Shown: positions 17,401 to 25,997 of the stretch, in pieces
Numbering within the stretch: position 1 is the stretch's first letter
How the letters are laid out: every line of letters begins with the position of its first letter
Source: JBBDWJ01 sp963824095
GTDB taxonomy: Bacteria; Acidobacteriota; Terriglobia; Bryobacterales; UBA6623
Assembly (NCBI GenBank): GCA_963824095.1
Contig: CAWGNS010000006.1
Location: 1-64,000, forward strand
DNA length: 64,000 nucleotides
Direction: 5' to 3'
Notes under the pieces: model-generated
The model's database searches: none
The model's input: the letters and a program-made list of their open reading frames with translations, nothing else
Told to the model about the DNA's origin: nothing
Made by a program: the position numbers and the translations under genes

Positions 17401-19108
17401 CCATGCCGTTGGCATAGGTGTATTGCACGCCCGCGCCGTCGTCCATCATGTTCTGCACAAGCTGCCCGTTGGCGCCGTAGGTCTTTTGGGTGCGGTGGTC
17501 AAGAGCGTCGATCACCTGGGTCACGTTGCCGTTGTTGTAGTTGAAGCGCGTCTCGGCGCCGGCGGCGTCGACAAACCGCGTCATGTTGTGTTGCGAGTCG
17601 TACTCCATCTGGCTGACGTTGAGCGCCGCGTCGGTCACCCGCGTGAGGTTGCCGTCGTCGTCGTAGGCAAACGTCGTCGTGCGCCCCAGCGGGTCTTTGA
17701 TGCTGGTGCGCTCGCCCGCGCCGTTATAGGTATAGAGCGTCGTCGCGCCGAGCGGGTTCACGTAACGCAACAGATGGTAGCCGGCGTCGTGCTCGAAGAC
17801 CTGCTCGACCCCGGTGCGGTCGGTATAGGTGGTGATCACTCCACCCGAAGGCGAAGAGGCATAGGCAAACGTGCTCGGCGGAGTATCGTCGCGGCCGTCG
17901 TCCTGCGCGACCACGCGTCCCAGCTCGTCGTAGGTATTGGCGAACAGCCGGTCCCCGGCGGCGTCAACCGCCTCCACCAGCCGCGAATTCTCATAGGTCA
18001 GGTAGGTGGGGAAGGTTCGGTCCGACAGCGCGATCGTGACACCGTTGAGCCGGCCGGTGTTGCCCGGCTGCGTATCCACCACGACCAGCCGCCAGGTGCC
18101 TTGCGGATTCTCACCCTCGAACCCTTGTACCGCAAGCTCGTTGCCATTGAGATCGTTGACGCTCGGCCGGTCCAGCAGGTCCTTGATATCGACGCTGGTC
18201 CCCTGCGGCGACACCAGCGAGATATTCAGTTCGTCGATATTCTCGTGCTCGATGTTGATCACCGGAAACTTCACCAGGCCGATCGGCTTGGTGCGGCTCA
18301 CATTCAGCGTGTAAACCAGGCCCCCCGGATCGTTATCCGGAATCGGCATCGGAACAAACGCCTCGCCGATCTCGGGTCCGAACGTCGTCGGGTTGTGGAG
18401 CGCGCTCAGCCGGCCCGTGCGGTCGTAGATAAAATGCGTCTCGCGGCCGGCCGGGTCGACCAGGTAGGAGATGCGGTTCGCCACCGGCGTCGCGTAGTTG
18501 AACGTGATCTGCTTGTTCGAGGCCGGCTCCAGAATCCGCGAGATGCGGCCCGTGCCGTCGTGGTCGACCTGCACCTTCTGCCCGATCTTGTTGGCGAGGC
18601 TGGTCAGCCGGCCGTTGGCGTCAAAGCGATACTCGGTGCCATCGGGCCGCACCAGCCGCCAGGTATTATCCGATTGGCGCGTCAGCCGGTCGTGCCGCAC
18701 CGCCTCCTCGCGAGGAACGTAGCCGCTGCCGTCGAAGTCGAAGTTGTTGCGGCGATTATCGTCCCAATAGACGGTGATGAGCGAATTGGGATCGCCTTGG
18801 ATCTGCGCCGCGTAAGGATGCGTCCAGCCCGCGCCCAAGTCGCGCGGCCGGGCCACGATGAAGGCCGGGATCTCGATCGAATCGAACAGCAGCGGGAAAC
18901 TCAGCGGCCGCGCGCCATTCACCGAAAGCACCGTCGCCTGCATCGAGAACGCGCCGGTGCCGGTATCCACCGAGTTGGCGACGATGCTCGCGTCGCGCAC
19001 CTTGTTCAACCGCGTGATGGCATCGGCGGCCGGACTGCCGGTGATCTGCGCTTGCGCGGCGGCGCAAAAAAGAACAAAGAGGGGGAGGGCGAATAAAAAT
19101 CGTCGCAT
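14417..19108 (-). CDS. Giant RHS/YD-repeat protein with P-domain
   Basis: 1563 residues. Signal peptide MRRFLFALPLFVLFCAAAQAQ at an ATG (19108) that excludes unlikely upstream sequence. Residues ~180-240 hold the first YD repeats. Residues ~265-365 form a proprotein-convertase-type P-domain (INIEHENIDELNISLVSPQG... NPQGTWRLVVVDTQPGNTGRLNGV). Then come about thirty YD repeats (consensus GRxxxxxDxxGxxxxxxYDxxG) up to ~1220, and the RHS core end motif LQYMRYRWYAPQIKRFLSKD...NQYAYGGANPVSYNDPSGE (~1226-1273). The last ~290 residues are Gly/Ala-rich with hydrophobic helices (AAAIGAAVGAVVGVAVTVV). RHS proteins form a hollow beta-cocoon around a C-terminal cargo; here no known toxin fold is recognised and no immunity gene follows. 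Confidence 0.92.
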   Translation of the reverse strand: MRRFLFALPLFVLFCAAAQAQITGSPAADAITRLNKVRDASIVANSVDTGTGAFSMQATVLSVNGARPLSFPLLFDSIEIPAFIVARPRDLGAGWTHPYAAQIQGDPNSLITVYWDDNRRNNFDFDGSGYVPREEAVRHDRLTRQSDNTWRLVRPDGTEYRFDANGRLTSLANKIGQKVQVDHDGTGRISRILEPASNKQITFNYATPVANRISYLVDPAGRETHFIYDRTGRLSALHNPTTFGPEIGEAFVPMPIPDNDPGGLVYTLNVSRTKPIGLVKFPVINIEHENIDELNISLVSPQGTSVDIKDLLDRPSVNDLNGNELAVQGFEGENPQGTWRLVVVDTQPGNTGRLNGVTIALSDRTFPTYLTYENSRLVEAVDAAGDRLFANTYDELGRVVAQDDGRDDTPPSTFAYASSPSGGVITTYTDRTGVEQVFEHDAGYHLLRYVNPLGATTLYTYNGAGERTSIKDPLGRTTTFAYDDDGNLTRVTDAALNVSQMEYDSQHNMTRFVDAAGAETRFNYNNGNVTQVIDALDHRTQKTYGANGQLVQNMMDDGAGVQYTYANGMVVGARRMDAGGDKIERTDYDALGFPTSLTDAEGRETKLEYDERLNVVAHTDALGNRETKEYDVRNRLIRSVDANGNVTLLRYDGNNNLVARTDALGETTTYVYDAEDRRIESIDALGHSTRTEYDAAGRVVRTTNAVGDSSRQEYDAVGNLIAVYDGADTLIRSVVYDNRDLPIMVTDAVGGMVRSAYDEVGNLIRITDASGKVTQLRYDVLGRLIEVEDPLGRVFKKEYFSDDVVKAIEDAGGKRTSFSYDSANRVTSIEPYTGSVAAVNFRYDEAYQLLRDSLPGGDQRNYEYDAGGRLTAVRYSGTNKPGDRNMSYDANGNLLRIRVDSGGNDSSGVQYERSYDALDRVVEFTDAFGSTLRYGYDAAGNLQSVTYPDGGVVRYVYNDAKQLVEVVDWAERSTKFTYDANSHITSITFPNGIVRSMTYDKAGRLTRRFDVRMPGTMIVDYHYEYDKLGRVSVESGGQGSVASQPYMPSPLSMTYLNDGRLNTVNGNEVSYDPHQNITSAPLGNQTYQFEYNLNDRLTKVNGFTREYDAADNLIAWSGPDGRTRLTVNPQAALPQVLMKRDSDGTTHRYVYAGGLLYDEVSNKIRVYHYDYRGNTVAFSDDSGTITGRVSYGPYGEIADHSGDSDSIFLHGGLWGVITEPDSGLQYMRYRWYAPQIKRFLSKDAHVGDIGDPASLNQYAYGGANPVSYNDPSGEFLNFIAAAIGAAVGAVVGVAVTVVSKAIKGEKITAGDIIGSAVGGAVTGGLVGLCAGVCGPAALLAGNIVGGALGAAAGNLATQGINLARGEDEDGKFSLQEFGVETAAGAVFGAIPFAGKGGKAVAGLGRGAAAGATRTAAKGSISKATRKALTPAGEIPLLIPKRDLGGRTVFPSIVAHSAVQDAARSAAKSAARKAAFGEHAGAFLIDVGVGLAQEAFVDLVTGGNYSAPYEPHGAAAVQSAARQEINAGTRGVYGEFAHWGLYQSFYALAGLALPNNPNSPLAEF

Positions 19109-19536
19109 CAGTTCAGTCCCGCTGCGTTTGCGGGGTTTCGATTGTAACACCATCAGTGCCGTGTTGGTTCCCGCGAACGGCGCCGTGTCGTGAGCCGGTT
19201 TGCGATCCCTTATCGACCGCCATCGAACGCTGCCTCTTGGCGCGCCCAAGTTTGACGAGGACATCCCAACAGGCCGGCCCCGCCACCCGTGGCGTGAACC
19301 TCCCGGTTTGCCGCCTGCCAATTCCTCGCCAGGTGTCCTCTGCCCCGTCGCGCCCATCCGAAGCGAAGGCCCGCGCCGGTGCTATTGTGGGACAGGGGCA
19401 GTCTGGTTCCCAAAGCTGCCGAAGGCCATCCAAGCCCGAACACCAGGCCAGCTCCGCCCTACCGACGGGACAATGTCGTAACCGATGCCAACCAACGAGC
19501 GCCTAGGGAAGTTGACGAGCGTCTAGGGAGACCAAC
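19109..19536. other. Intergenic region with a short dispersed repeat
   Basis: 428 bases between divergent genes. 19283-19314 contains CACCCGTGGCG...ACC...GGTTTGCCGC, also found at 24869-24900. No coding sequence recognised. The promoters of both flanking genes should lie here but no convincing -35/-10 pair stands out. Confidence 0.5.
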
Positions 19537-20451
19537 ATGCCTGCACATTCAAGAAGAGAGTTCCTCGCAAAATCGGCCGCCGGCGCAGCCGCAGCCGCCT
19601 TCGCCTTCGCCCCGCGGGAACTTCGCGCCAATCCGCTCGGCCTGCCCATCGGCAGCCAGACCTATCCCCACCGCAAGCGAGTCCAGGATGGCGACTTTGC
19701 CGGCCTGTGCAAGGATCTCAAAGCTTTGGGAGTGGGCGCCATCGAGCTCTGCTCGCCCGGCTACCGCGAGTTCGCCAGCCTCACCGACGGCAAGCAAACC
19801 CGCAAGATCATCGAGGACCACGGCCTGATCTGCCACAGCGCCCACTTCGACCTGGACGAGCTGCGCACCAAACAGCCGCAGATGATCGCCTGGGCCAAAG
19901 ACATCGGCATGACGCAGATGGGCACCGCCACGCTCAGCGGCAAGAGTCAAAACGGCGTCACCACGATGGAGGAAGTCAAGCGCGCGGCCGACGAATACAA
20001 CAAGATCGCCGAGACCGCCTCCAAAGCCGGCATCCAGCAGTTCCTGCACGACGAAGGCTTCGAGACGACCCACGTCGACGGCCGCCTGACCTATCAAGTT
20101 CTGCTGGAACTGCTCGACCCTAAGCTGGTGAAGATGCAGTTTCAGATGTCGGCGATGCCCGAGGTCGGCGACCCGGTGATGTACTTCAACAAGTACCCCG
20201 GCCGTTTCCTCTCCATGCACCTGCAAGGCGTCGACCTGAACCCGCCCAAGGAAGCCGGCAGCGCCGCCGCCTCAGGAGAAGGCCCGCGCCGCCGGAGCCG
20301 CCCGCCGCAAATTGCCGTGGGAAAAGACAGCGTCGACTGGGCCAAAGTCTTCACCGCGGCCAAAACTGGCGGCCTGAAGAACTACTTCGTCGAACAGCCC
20401 TGGGATCTGACCGTGCAGGGCGTGGCTTATTTGAAGACGCTGCATGTCTGA
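19537..20451 (+). CDS. Exported sugar phosphate isomerase/epimerase-like TIM barrel
   Basis: 304 residues of the xylose-isomerase-like TIM-barrel superfamily (AP_endonuc_2). A Tat signal SRREFLAKSAAGAAAAAFAF starts the protein. Barrel motifs follow: PIGSQTYPHRKRV, LKALGVGAIELCSPGY, ICHSAHFDLDEL, IQQFLHDEGFETTHVDGR, MQFQMSAMPEVGDP, RFLSMHLQGVDLNP, FVEQPWDLT. The Glu/Asp/His metal ligands of isomerases are only partly visible. The family is frequent in Acidobacteria and Planctomycetes near sugar dehydrogenases. Substrate unknown. Confidence 0.88.
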   Translation: MPAHSRREFLAKSAAGAAAAAFAFAPRELRANPLGLPIGSQTYPHRKRVQDGDFAGLCKDLKALGVGAIELCSPGYREFASLTDGKQTRKIIEDHGLICHSAHFDLDELRTKQPQMIAWAKDIGMTQMGTATLSGKSQNGVTTMEEVKRAADEYNKIAETASKAGIQQFLHDEGFETTHVDGRLTYQVLLELLDPKLVKMQFQMSAMPEVGDPVMYFNKYPGRFLSMHLQGVDLNPPKEAGSAAASGEGPRRRSRPPQIAVGKDSVDWAKVFTAAKTGGLKNYFVEQPWDLTVQGVAYLKTLHV

Positions 20452-20570
20452 CCTAGCAGGGGCGACGGAATCGCACTCCTCTCCATCCACAGCGCCGCGA
20501 CGTCCCACCGAGCCTGCGCCCGTGGAAACAACCGGGGCCGAAACGAAACGGCCCAGTGTCCTAAAGTGGC

Positions 20571-21554
20571 GTGGAGAGGATCGTGGGAATCGCGAGCAAA
20601 CCCGTCGTCGGGGCCGTTTCGTTGTGCGCAGCTCTCCTCTGCGCCTGGATCGTCTTCATCAGCTTCAGCAATCCGCCCGTCGACCCAAGGGTCGCGGTTG
20701 TCGCCTTGAGCCGTTCCGGCCGGTGGCTTGCCGCCGGAAACGCCCAGGGAAGGATCACGGTTTGGGATCAGACGCATCCGGACTCCTTCAAGCAGTTCGC
20801 GTTTCCTCACGGAGCGCTCAATGACCTCCGCTTCAGCCCGGACGAGCAGGCGCTGGCGATCGCATCCAAAGATCTGGCGCTATATGCTCCCGCCGGCGCG
20901 CCCGCTCCCCAACTCCTCCGTTCGGATCACGCAAACTACGGCGGCGTGCGTTTCAGCCGGGACGGCCAGGACCTCTTGGTGACCACCGGCGCCGGAGTCA
21001 TCGAAACCATCGACGCACACTCCGGGGCGGTCGGGCTCAAAGTCTGCTGCTCGACCATCTACGGCGAGGCCGTTTACACCCCGGATGGGCAGCAAATCGC
21101 CAACGCCGGCCATTGGCCCAGGCTCTGGGACGCTCGCTCCGGACAGCTCATCGCGCGGCTGACCGCAAACCGGCAATTCGCCACGTTTCGCCCCATCGCG
21201 TTCGACGCCACCCGTGGCTCTATTCTCATGGGCTCGCAAGACGGCCGCGTCTACGCCTGGGACCTGCACACAAAACAGCGGATCGCGGTCTCCCCGCCAC
21301 AACCCACCTATGTCGACACGCTCGGCGTTTCCCCAACCGGATGGGTGATCTTTGCCGGGTTCGGCAAACAAGTGCAGCTTTGGAATCCGGCAACGGGACA
21401 CCACCGGACCCTGCCGGCAGCGCACCCCACCAGCAATCTAGTGCCAAGCCCGGACGGAGCCGCGATCCTGTTCGGAACCGCGGGCGGAGCCGTCGAGTCG
21501 TGGGACCTGAAGACGGAACAACGCCTAAGCGCCACAAAGATTCCGGGAACGTAG
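20571..21554 (+). CDS. Membrane-anchored WD40-like beta-propeller protein
   Basis: 327 residues beginning at a GTG. An N-terminal membrane helix (VVGAVSLCAALLCAWIVFISF) is followed by WD40-type blades (VVALSRSGRWLAAGNAQGRITVWD; LNDLRFSPDEQALAIASKDLALY; VRFSRDGQDLLVTTGAGVIETID; VYAWDLHTKQRIAV; AILFGTAGGAVESWDLKTEQRL). It is probably an extracytoplasmic protein-interaction scaffold; no catalytic feature. The bases before the start (CCAGTGTCCTAAAGT) nearly repeat those before the gene at 34677. Confidence 0.8.
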   Translation: MERIVGIASKPVVGAVSLCAALLCAWIVFISFSNPPVDPRVAVVALSRSGRWLAAGNAQGRITVWDQTHPDSFKQFAFPHGALNDLRFSPDEQALAIASKDLALYAPAGAPAPQLLRSDHANYGGVRFSRDGQDLLVTTGAGVIETIDAHSGAVGLKVCCSTIYGEAVYTPDGQQIANAGHWPRLWDARSGQLIARLTANRQFATFRPIAFDATRGSILMGSQDGRVYAWDLHTKQRIAVSPPQPTYVDTLGVSPTGWVIFAGFGKQVQLWNPATGHHRTLPAAHPTSNLVPSPDGAAILFGTAGGAVESWDLKTEQRLSATKIPGT

Positions 21555-21623
21555 CCGCCACCCAGCAAGCGTGCAGCTGCACAGACAGGATTGTCTGCGC
21601 CATGCCCAGGACTGGCTGTACTA

Positions 21624-23372
21624 CTACCCTGTCACTTTGATCACTACCACCGTGCGGTCGTCACGCTGCCGGGCGCCGACGCTAAACTCAACGACGTCGC
21701 GAAAAATTCCGGCCAGCAGGTCGCTTGCCGAGCATTCCGGGCAGGCCTCGACAAATTCCCGGAGGCGTCGGACTCCATACTCCTCGCCCGATTCGCTTTG
21801 GGTCTCGGTGATGCCGTCGGAGGCGAGCAACAGCAGATCGCCGGGCTCCATGGCGAGCTCGGTCTGATCGTAGGAACTGTGTTCGAGCAGCCCCACCGGG
21901 ACGCCCGCCGCGGCGAGATATTCCACGTGGCCGCCGCGGCGGATCAGCGGCAGCGGTTGACCCGCGTTGGCGAGCAGCAGGCGGCGGCCCTCGGGGAACC
22001 ACTGCACGTAGAGCGCGGTGAGGTAACGCGCCTCGATGCGCCGGGCCAGCAGCCCGCGGTCGGCGGCTTCGAGCAACTGCTTGGGCGAGAGATCCGGCGT
22101 CACCTGGTTGCGCAGCAGCCCCGCCACCAGCGCTGCGTAGAGCGCGGCGGCGGCGCCTTTGCCGCTGACGTCGCCGATTAGAATCCCCAGGTGGCTGGGG
22201 GGGAACGGGTAAAAGTCGTAGAGGTCGCCCGAAACCTCCAGGGCCGGTTCGTTGCGGGCCGCGATCTCGACGCCGGCGAACTCCGGGCAGATGCTCGGCA
22301 GCAGCGATTTCTGCAGCTCGCGCGCAGCCCGCAGGTCGCGCTCCATGCGCGCCTCGTTGCGGGTGACCTGCTCGTAGAGCCGCGCGTTTTCGATTGCCGC
22401 CGCTACCTGCGGAGCCAGCAGCGAAAGCGTGCGCTGGTGCTCGCGCGTAAAGGCGCCCACCTGCTGGCTCTCGATGTCGAGTACGCCGATCACCTTGTGC
22501 TGCAACATCAGCGGCACGGCCACCTCGGAGCGGATCCCGTCGACGGCCGCCACGTAGCGCCGGTCGAGCACGGTATCGCGCACCAGAATGGGCTCGGCGT
22601 TGGCGGCCGCGCTGCCGACGATGCCCTTGCCCACCGGCAGGCTGCGCAACTGCATCCGCTGGTCGAAGCGTACGCCGAAATAGTGCTCGAGCATCTCGGC
22701 CTTGTGGTCGATCAGGAAAATGCTGAAGGCGTCGTAAGGTATCAGCACGCGCACCAGCGACGAGATTTTCTGTAGTAATTCCTCGAGGTCGAGGATCTGC
22801 GAAAACTCCTGCGCAATGTCCGACAGCGTTTGCAGGGTGCGGTTGCGCTGGATCGTGGCGCGGTGCGCGCGCGCGCCGTCGATGGCCAGCGAGAAGCGCG
22901 ACGCGATCAGTTCCAGCAGCCGGCATTCGTATTCGCCGAAAGAGTCGAGTTTGGCCGACTGCAGGTCGATCACGCCGACCAGCTTGCCGCGCGCCAGCAG
23001 CGGCACAGAGACCTCCGAGCGCGTGGCGTCGATCGCCATCAGGTAGCGCGCGTCGTGCGTGACGTCGTTCACGGCAACGGTTTGCAGCGTCTGAGCCGCT
23101 GCGCCGACGATGCCCTCGCCGTACGACAGGCGCAGGTTGCGCACGATCTCTTCGCGATAGCCAATGGCGAAGCGGATGCGCAGCGACTCCTTGCCGCTTT
23201 TGAGGAACACCGCCAGCACCTGGTACTCGACGACCTTGAGGACCAGCGCCGCGAGTTGACGCAGCAACTCGTCCAAGTCGAGGGTGTATCCCGAGACGAT
23301 CTCGGAAGCCTCGGCCAGAATTTCCATCGGGTCGGTGCGACGCCGGGCGGTGATGGGACTGGTTGCGTCCAT
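21624..23372 (-). CDS. GAF-GAF-SpoIIE (PP2C-type) serine phosphatase
   Basis: 582 residues. Two GAF sensor domains (~30-170 and ~200-350; repeated motifs GEGIVGAAA/GKGIVGSAA and EVSVPLLARGKLVGVIDLQS/EVAVPLMLQHKVIGVLDIES) are joined by a helical linker ending in LYEQVTRNEARMERDLRAARELQKSLLP. The last ~200 residues are a SpoIIE-type PP2C phosphatase with the metal-binding EVSGDLYDFY, GDVSGKGAAAALYAA, LLLLASDGITETQ and RQRDDRTVVVI motifs. Such RsbU/RsbP-like proteins dephosphorylate anti-sigma-factor antagonists in response to small ligands. No anti-sigma or STAS gene is adjacent, so the partner is unlinked. ATG 23372 preferred over 23408. Confidence 0.93.
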   Translation of the reverse strand: MDATSPITARRRTDPMEILAEASEIVSGYTLDLDELLRQLAALVLKVVEYQVLAVFLKSGKESLRIRFAIGYREEIVRNLRLSYGEGIVGAAAQTLQTVAVNDVTHDARYLMAIDATRSEVSVPLLARGKLVGVIDLQSAKLDSFGEYECRLLELIASRFSLAIDGARAHRATIQRNRTLQTLSDIAQEFSQILDLEELLQKISSLVRVLIPYDAFSIFLIDHKAEMLEHYFGVRFDQRMQLRSLPVGKGIVGSAAANAEPILVRDTVLDRRYVAAVDGIRSEVAVPLMLQHKVIGVLDIESQQVGAFTREHQRTLSLLAPQVAAAIENARLYEQVTRNEARMERDLRAARELQKSLLPSICPEFAGVEIAARNEPALEVSGDLYDFYPFPPSHLGILIGDVSGKGAAAALYAALVAGLLRNQVTPDLSPKQLLEAADRGLLARRIEARYLTALYVQWFPEGRRLLLANAGQPLPLIRRGGHVEYLAAAGVPVGLLEHSSYDQTELAMEPGDLLLLASDGITETQSESGEEYGVRRLREFVEACPECSASDLLAGIFRDVVEFSVGARQRDDRTVVVIKVTG

Positions 23373-23740
23373 GGAAAAGTTTTGGCGACTCCTCGGCGCC
23401 GACGGCAAGCGCTGGCGGCTTCGACACGGAAGCCTTGCAACTACGCCGAATCAGTCCGGCGCCTTGGTGGAACAGAACTTCTTAGCTGATGACCGGACGA
23501 AGGAAGATCGAGCCATGCCATTGCACTTTGCCGAAAGGCGGCAGTCACCACGTTTCGCACCCTGAGAATCCCGAAACCTCTGAAAAATCGAGGGACGAAA
23601 CGCGGTCCCCAGGGGGCCAATTGCCGGGCTGGACTGAAGTTTTTCCGCAGCCTGTCACGCCTGCGCGGTTCCGATTTCGCGATTCACCCCGCGCGATTTA
23701 CCGTGCGTGATGGACCCTACGCAATGGAACCGCGGCGGCC
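23373..23740. other. Intergenic region with 70-bp dispersed repeat
   Basis: No gene seen. Holds the repeat at 23541-23610. Confidence 0.5.
23541..23610 (-). repeat. 70-bp dispersed repeat, copy 1
   Basis: The reverse complement reads ACCGCGTTTCG ... CTCGATTTTTCAGA ... CAGGGTGCGAAACGTGGTGACT and aligns over its whole length with 62345-62417. Its ends (ACCGCGTTTCG and CGAAACGTGGT) form an imperfect inverted repeat. Confidence 0.75.
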
Positions 23741-24619
23741 TTATCCTTGGGCGCCGGCGGCGGTCACGATCGCGGCCCCCGCCGCAGTGGCGACCCGCGT
23801 CGCTCCGGCGGCCAGCATTTCCCGAAAACGCGGATAACTATCGACGCCGCCAGCGGCCTCGATCGACAGTTCTCCGCCGACGATGCGGTGCGCCAGCGCG
23901 ACGTCGCCCGCCGCCGCCACCGCGCCGGGCAGATCGAGCGAGGTCTTGACGCCGTCGGCCCCGCCCAGCCTGGCCAGGGCGCAGGCGGTCGCGCGTTGTT
24001 CCTCGGCCAGCGCGGCCATCTCGGTGAGCACTTTCAACGTCGCCCCTGCGGCATGGGCGCAGGCAACAGCCAGGCGGATCTCGGTGTAAACCGCGTCGAG
24101 ATCGCCCGAGCGCAGCGCCCCAGGATGGATCGTCAGTTCCAACTGCGCCGCGCCCAGCTTCAACACCTCGGCGGCTTCGGCCAGTTTCACCGGCGTCAGC
24201 GTCGCGCCGTAAGGGTAGCCGATCACGGTCGCGACGGCCACGCCGCTGCCCCGCAGCTCGCGGACGGCCAGCGCCACCCGGGCCGGCTGCACGCAGACCG
24301 AGCCGAAGCAGAAGCGCCGGGCTTCGCGGCAGAGCTCGCGGATATCGTCGGAGCCGGCATCGGGCGGCAGCAGCGCCTGATTGATCGTCGCGGCAATGCC
24401 CTGCCCGCCGGATCCCGGGTGGGATCCAGACCCGTTGCCAGCCCTCGTGCCAGATGCGGAACCGTTGCCGAGCTGCGGGATCGAGGCGGAAGCGCCCGTC
24501 CGCGGCGGGCTCGCCGTGCCGCACCCACAAAAATGCGACACCGGAGCCGCACCAGCCAGCCGCCGCTGCAGCTCGCGACCAATGTCGCGGACCAATGCAT
24601 CGAGTTCAAGCGGCGTCAT
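23741..24619 (-). CDS. deoC: Divergent deoxyribose-phosphate aldolase (DeoC family)
   Basis: 292 residues with the DeoC barrel: INQALLPPDAGSDDIRELCREA, FGSVCVQPARV, ATVIGYPYGATLTPVKLAEA, GADGVKTSLDL, GGVDSYPRFREMLAAGATRVATAAG. The Schiff-base lysine (E. coli Lys167 equivalent) is kept in GVKTS. The usual EIDMVI Asp (Asp102) is replaced in QLELTI, and the usual KASGG/KPAGG lysine (Lys201) is Glu in SIEAAGG. A ~45-residue Gly/Ser-rich insertion (GNGSASGTRAGNGSGS) sits before the barrel. Family membership is clear; classical aldolase activity is doubtful. ATG 24619 or 24637 may be the start. Confidence 0.8.
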   Translation of the reverse strand: MTPLELDALVRDIGRELQRRLAGAAPVSHFCGCGTASPPRTGASASIPQLGNGSASGTRAGNGSGSHPGSGGQGIAATINQALLPPDAGSDDIRELCREARRFCFGSVCVQPARVALAVRELRGSGVAVATVIGYPYGATLTPVKLAEAAEVLKLGAAQLELTIHPGALRSGDLDAVYTEIRLAVACAHAAGATLKVLTEMAALAEEQRATACALARLGGADGVKTSLDLPGAVAAAGDVALAHRIVGGELSIEAAGGVDSYPRFREMLAAGATRVATAAGAAIVTAAGAQG

Positions 24620-25076
24620 GGGGGCGGGTCCAGCCACGCATTTTCGGTTTCATTATAGCGACTTAGGCCCGTAGCCCCCGTAGCGCGGCGCTGGCGTTCC
24701 TCGCCAGACCTGCGGCAGTCACCGGAGCTGGGGCAGAGCGTAATAGCGGCCGGGCCAGAGGGTAGCGACGTTGGCTGGCCAGGGGGCAGCGACCGCGGCC
24801 AGGCCGGCCCAGGGGATATTTCGACGCCGCTCCCCGGTGAGCCCAAAAAAGCACTGAAGCCGGAAGCCGCACCCGTGGCGCAAACCGCCAGGTTTGCCGC
24901 GTCGCGATTCGTCGCGACGTAGGGCCCCAAGCCACCAAGGCGTGTCGAAGGGCACCACCGCAGACCCGAATGGGGTTTTGCGAACCCTGCAAACGGGCCG
25001 CCTGACGGCGGCGACAGGCGAGAGCGTCTGTCTCTACACAGGACAGACAGGATTGCCTGTCCCACGCCCATACCCC
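24620..25076. other. Repeat-rich intergenic region
   Basis: No gene. Contains a single REP-type arm CCGTAGCGCGGCGCTGG... at 24678-24716, the ACCCGTGGCG...GGTTTGCCGC repeat at 24869-24900, and the ACAGACAGGATTGCCTGT palindrome near 25039-25065. Confidence 0.65.
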
Positions 25077-25997
25077 CTACGGGGCCTCGGCCGGTCTTGG
25101 GGCGCTGGGGGTGACTTGCGCGACTCCCAGCCAACCCAGCTCCAGCACGATCAGCCACAGCCGCACGGCCAGCGCGACCGTGAAAGCCGCCCCGACCGGC
25201 ATCATGCGCCGCAACAGCAAGCCAAAGATCGCGTCGCGAACGCCCATGCCCGCCGGCGCGACGATCGCCAGCATACTGCCGACCCACGACGCAACGTAGC
25301 CGCCGCCCACAGCGGGAAACCAGGCGGCAGGAATCGCCATTACGCCGCGCACAAAAAACGCCACCGCCAGGCCCAGTACCAGCCACAGCAACAGATACGA
25401 CACCCAGATGCCCGCCAGCGTGATCCAGCGGACCTCGAGCGGGCGATATTCCTGGCGCGTGTTGCGCGACAGGATCGAGGCCCACCAGTTGAGAATGCGC
25501 GGGTGCACCACGAAAATCGAGCCGCAAAGAAACGCGATCAGCGCAATGCGCGGATAGCCGCCGGACACCGGCATCACGCCGCGCAGACTCCAGGCCGCCA
25601 CCGGCAGCGCGGCGAGTAGTAGCAATACGGTCTCGACCATCGTCGCGCCCAAACTCGCCGTGGCCGGAACGCCCCAACGGCCCGCCAAATAGACGCGGCT
25701 GAGGTATTGCCACACCGCGCCGGGTACGTAGCGGCTCATTTCGGCCTGGCGCATCACCCGAAAGCAAACCGGGAATGGCAGGTCATAGCCAAAGCGGCCG
25801 AGCAGGATCTTCCACACCAGCGGCCGGTAGGTGAACCAGGGCACGGTGAGAGCGAGCGAGATCAGTAGATAGACCGGCGCGAGGTGCCACTCGGCGTCGC
25901 GAACCTGCGCCCAGTTGCGGTAGATCGTCCGGCCGATAAAGTAGCCGATGACGACCGGAACGGCGAACTTCGCGATCTGGGCCAGGCGCTTAGTCAA
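25077..25997 (-). CDS. Flippase-like membrane protein (LPG synthase TM / AglD family)
   Basis: 306 residues, about eight membrane helices, of the lysylphosphatidylglycerol-synthase TM-region family (PF03706). Motifs include FRVMRQAEMSRYVPGAVWQYLSRVYL, the family's W/R-rich central segment, and VGSMLAIVAPAGMGVRDAIFGLLL, whose PAGxGVRD is diagnostic. It has no catalytic aminoacyl-transferase domain, so it is the stand-alone form proposed to flip or handle lipid-linked sugars. Its first 8 bases overlap the 3' end of the glycosyltransferase gene upstream, indicating coupled synthesis. Confidence 0.88.
   Translation of the reverse strand: MTKRLAQIAKFAVPVVIGYFIGRTIYRNWAQVRDAEWHLAPVYLLISLALTVPWFTYRPLVWKILLGRFGYDLPFPVCFRVMRQAEMSRYVPGAVWQYLSRVYLAGRWGVPATASLGATMVETVLLLLAALPVAAWSLRGVMPVSGGYPRIALIAFLCGSIFVVHPRILNWWASILSRNTRQEYRPLEVRWITLAGIWVSYLLLWLVLGLAVAFFVRGVMAIPAAWFPAVGGGYVASWVGSMLAIVAPAGMGVRDAIFGLLLRRMMPVGAAFTVALAVRLWLIVLELGWLGVAQVTPSAPRPAEAP

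Noticed and set aside
14600..19000. Regularly spaced direct repeats that could suggest CRISPR or tandem DNA repeats
   Set aside because: They are codon-level YD repeats of the RHS protein with variable spacing; no CRISPR array or cas gene is present in the window.
17048..19096. 682-codon and neighbouring plus-strand open frames across 15.3-19.1 kb
   Set aside because: Antisense to the RHS gene; the apparent repeats mirror its YD repeats.
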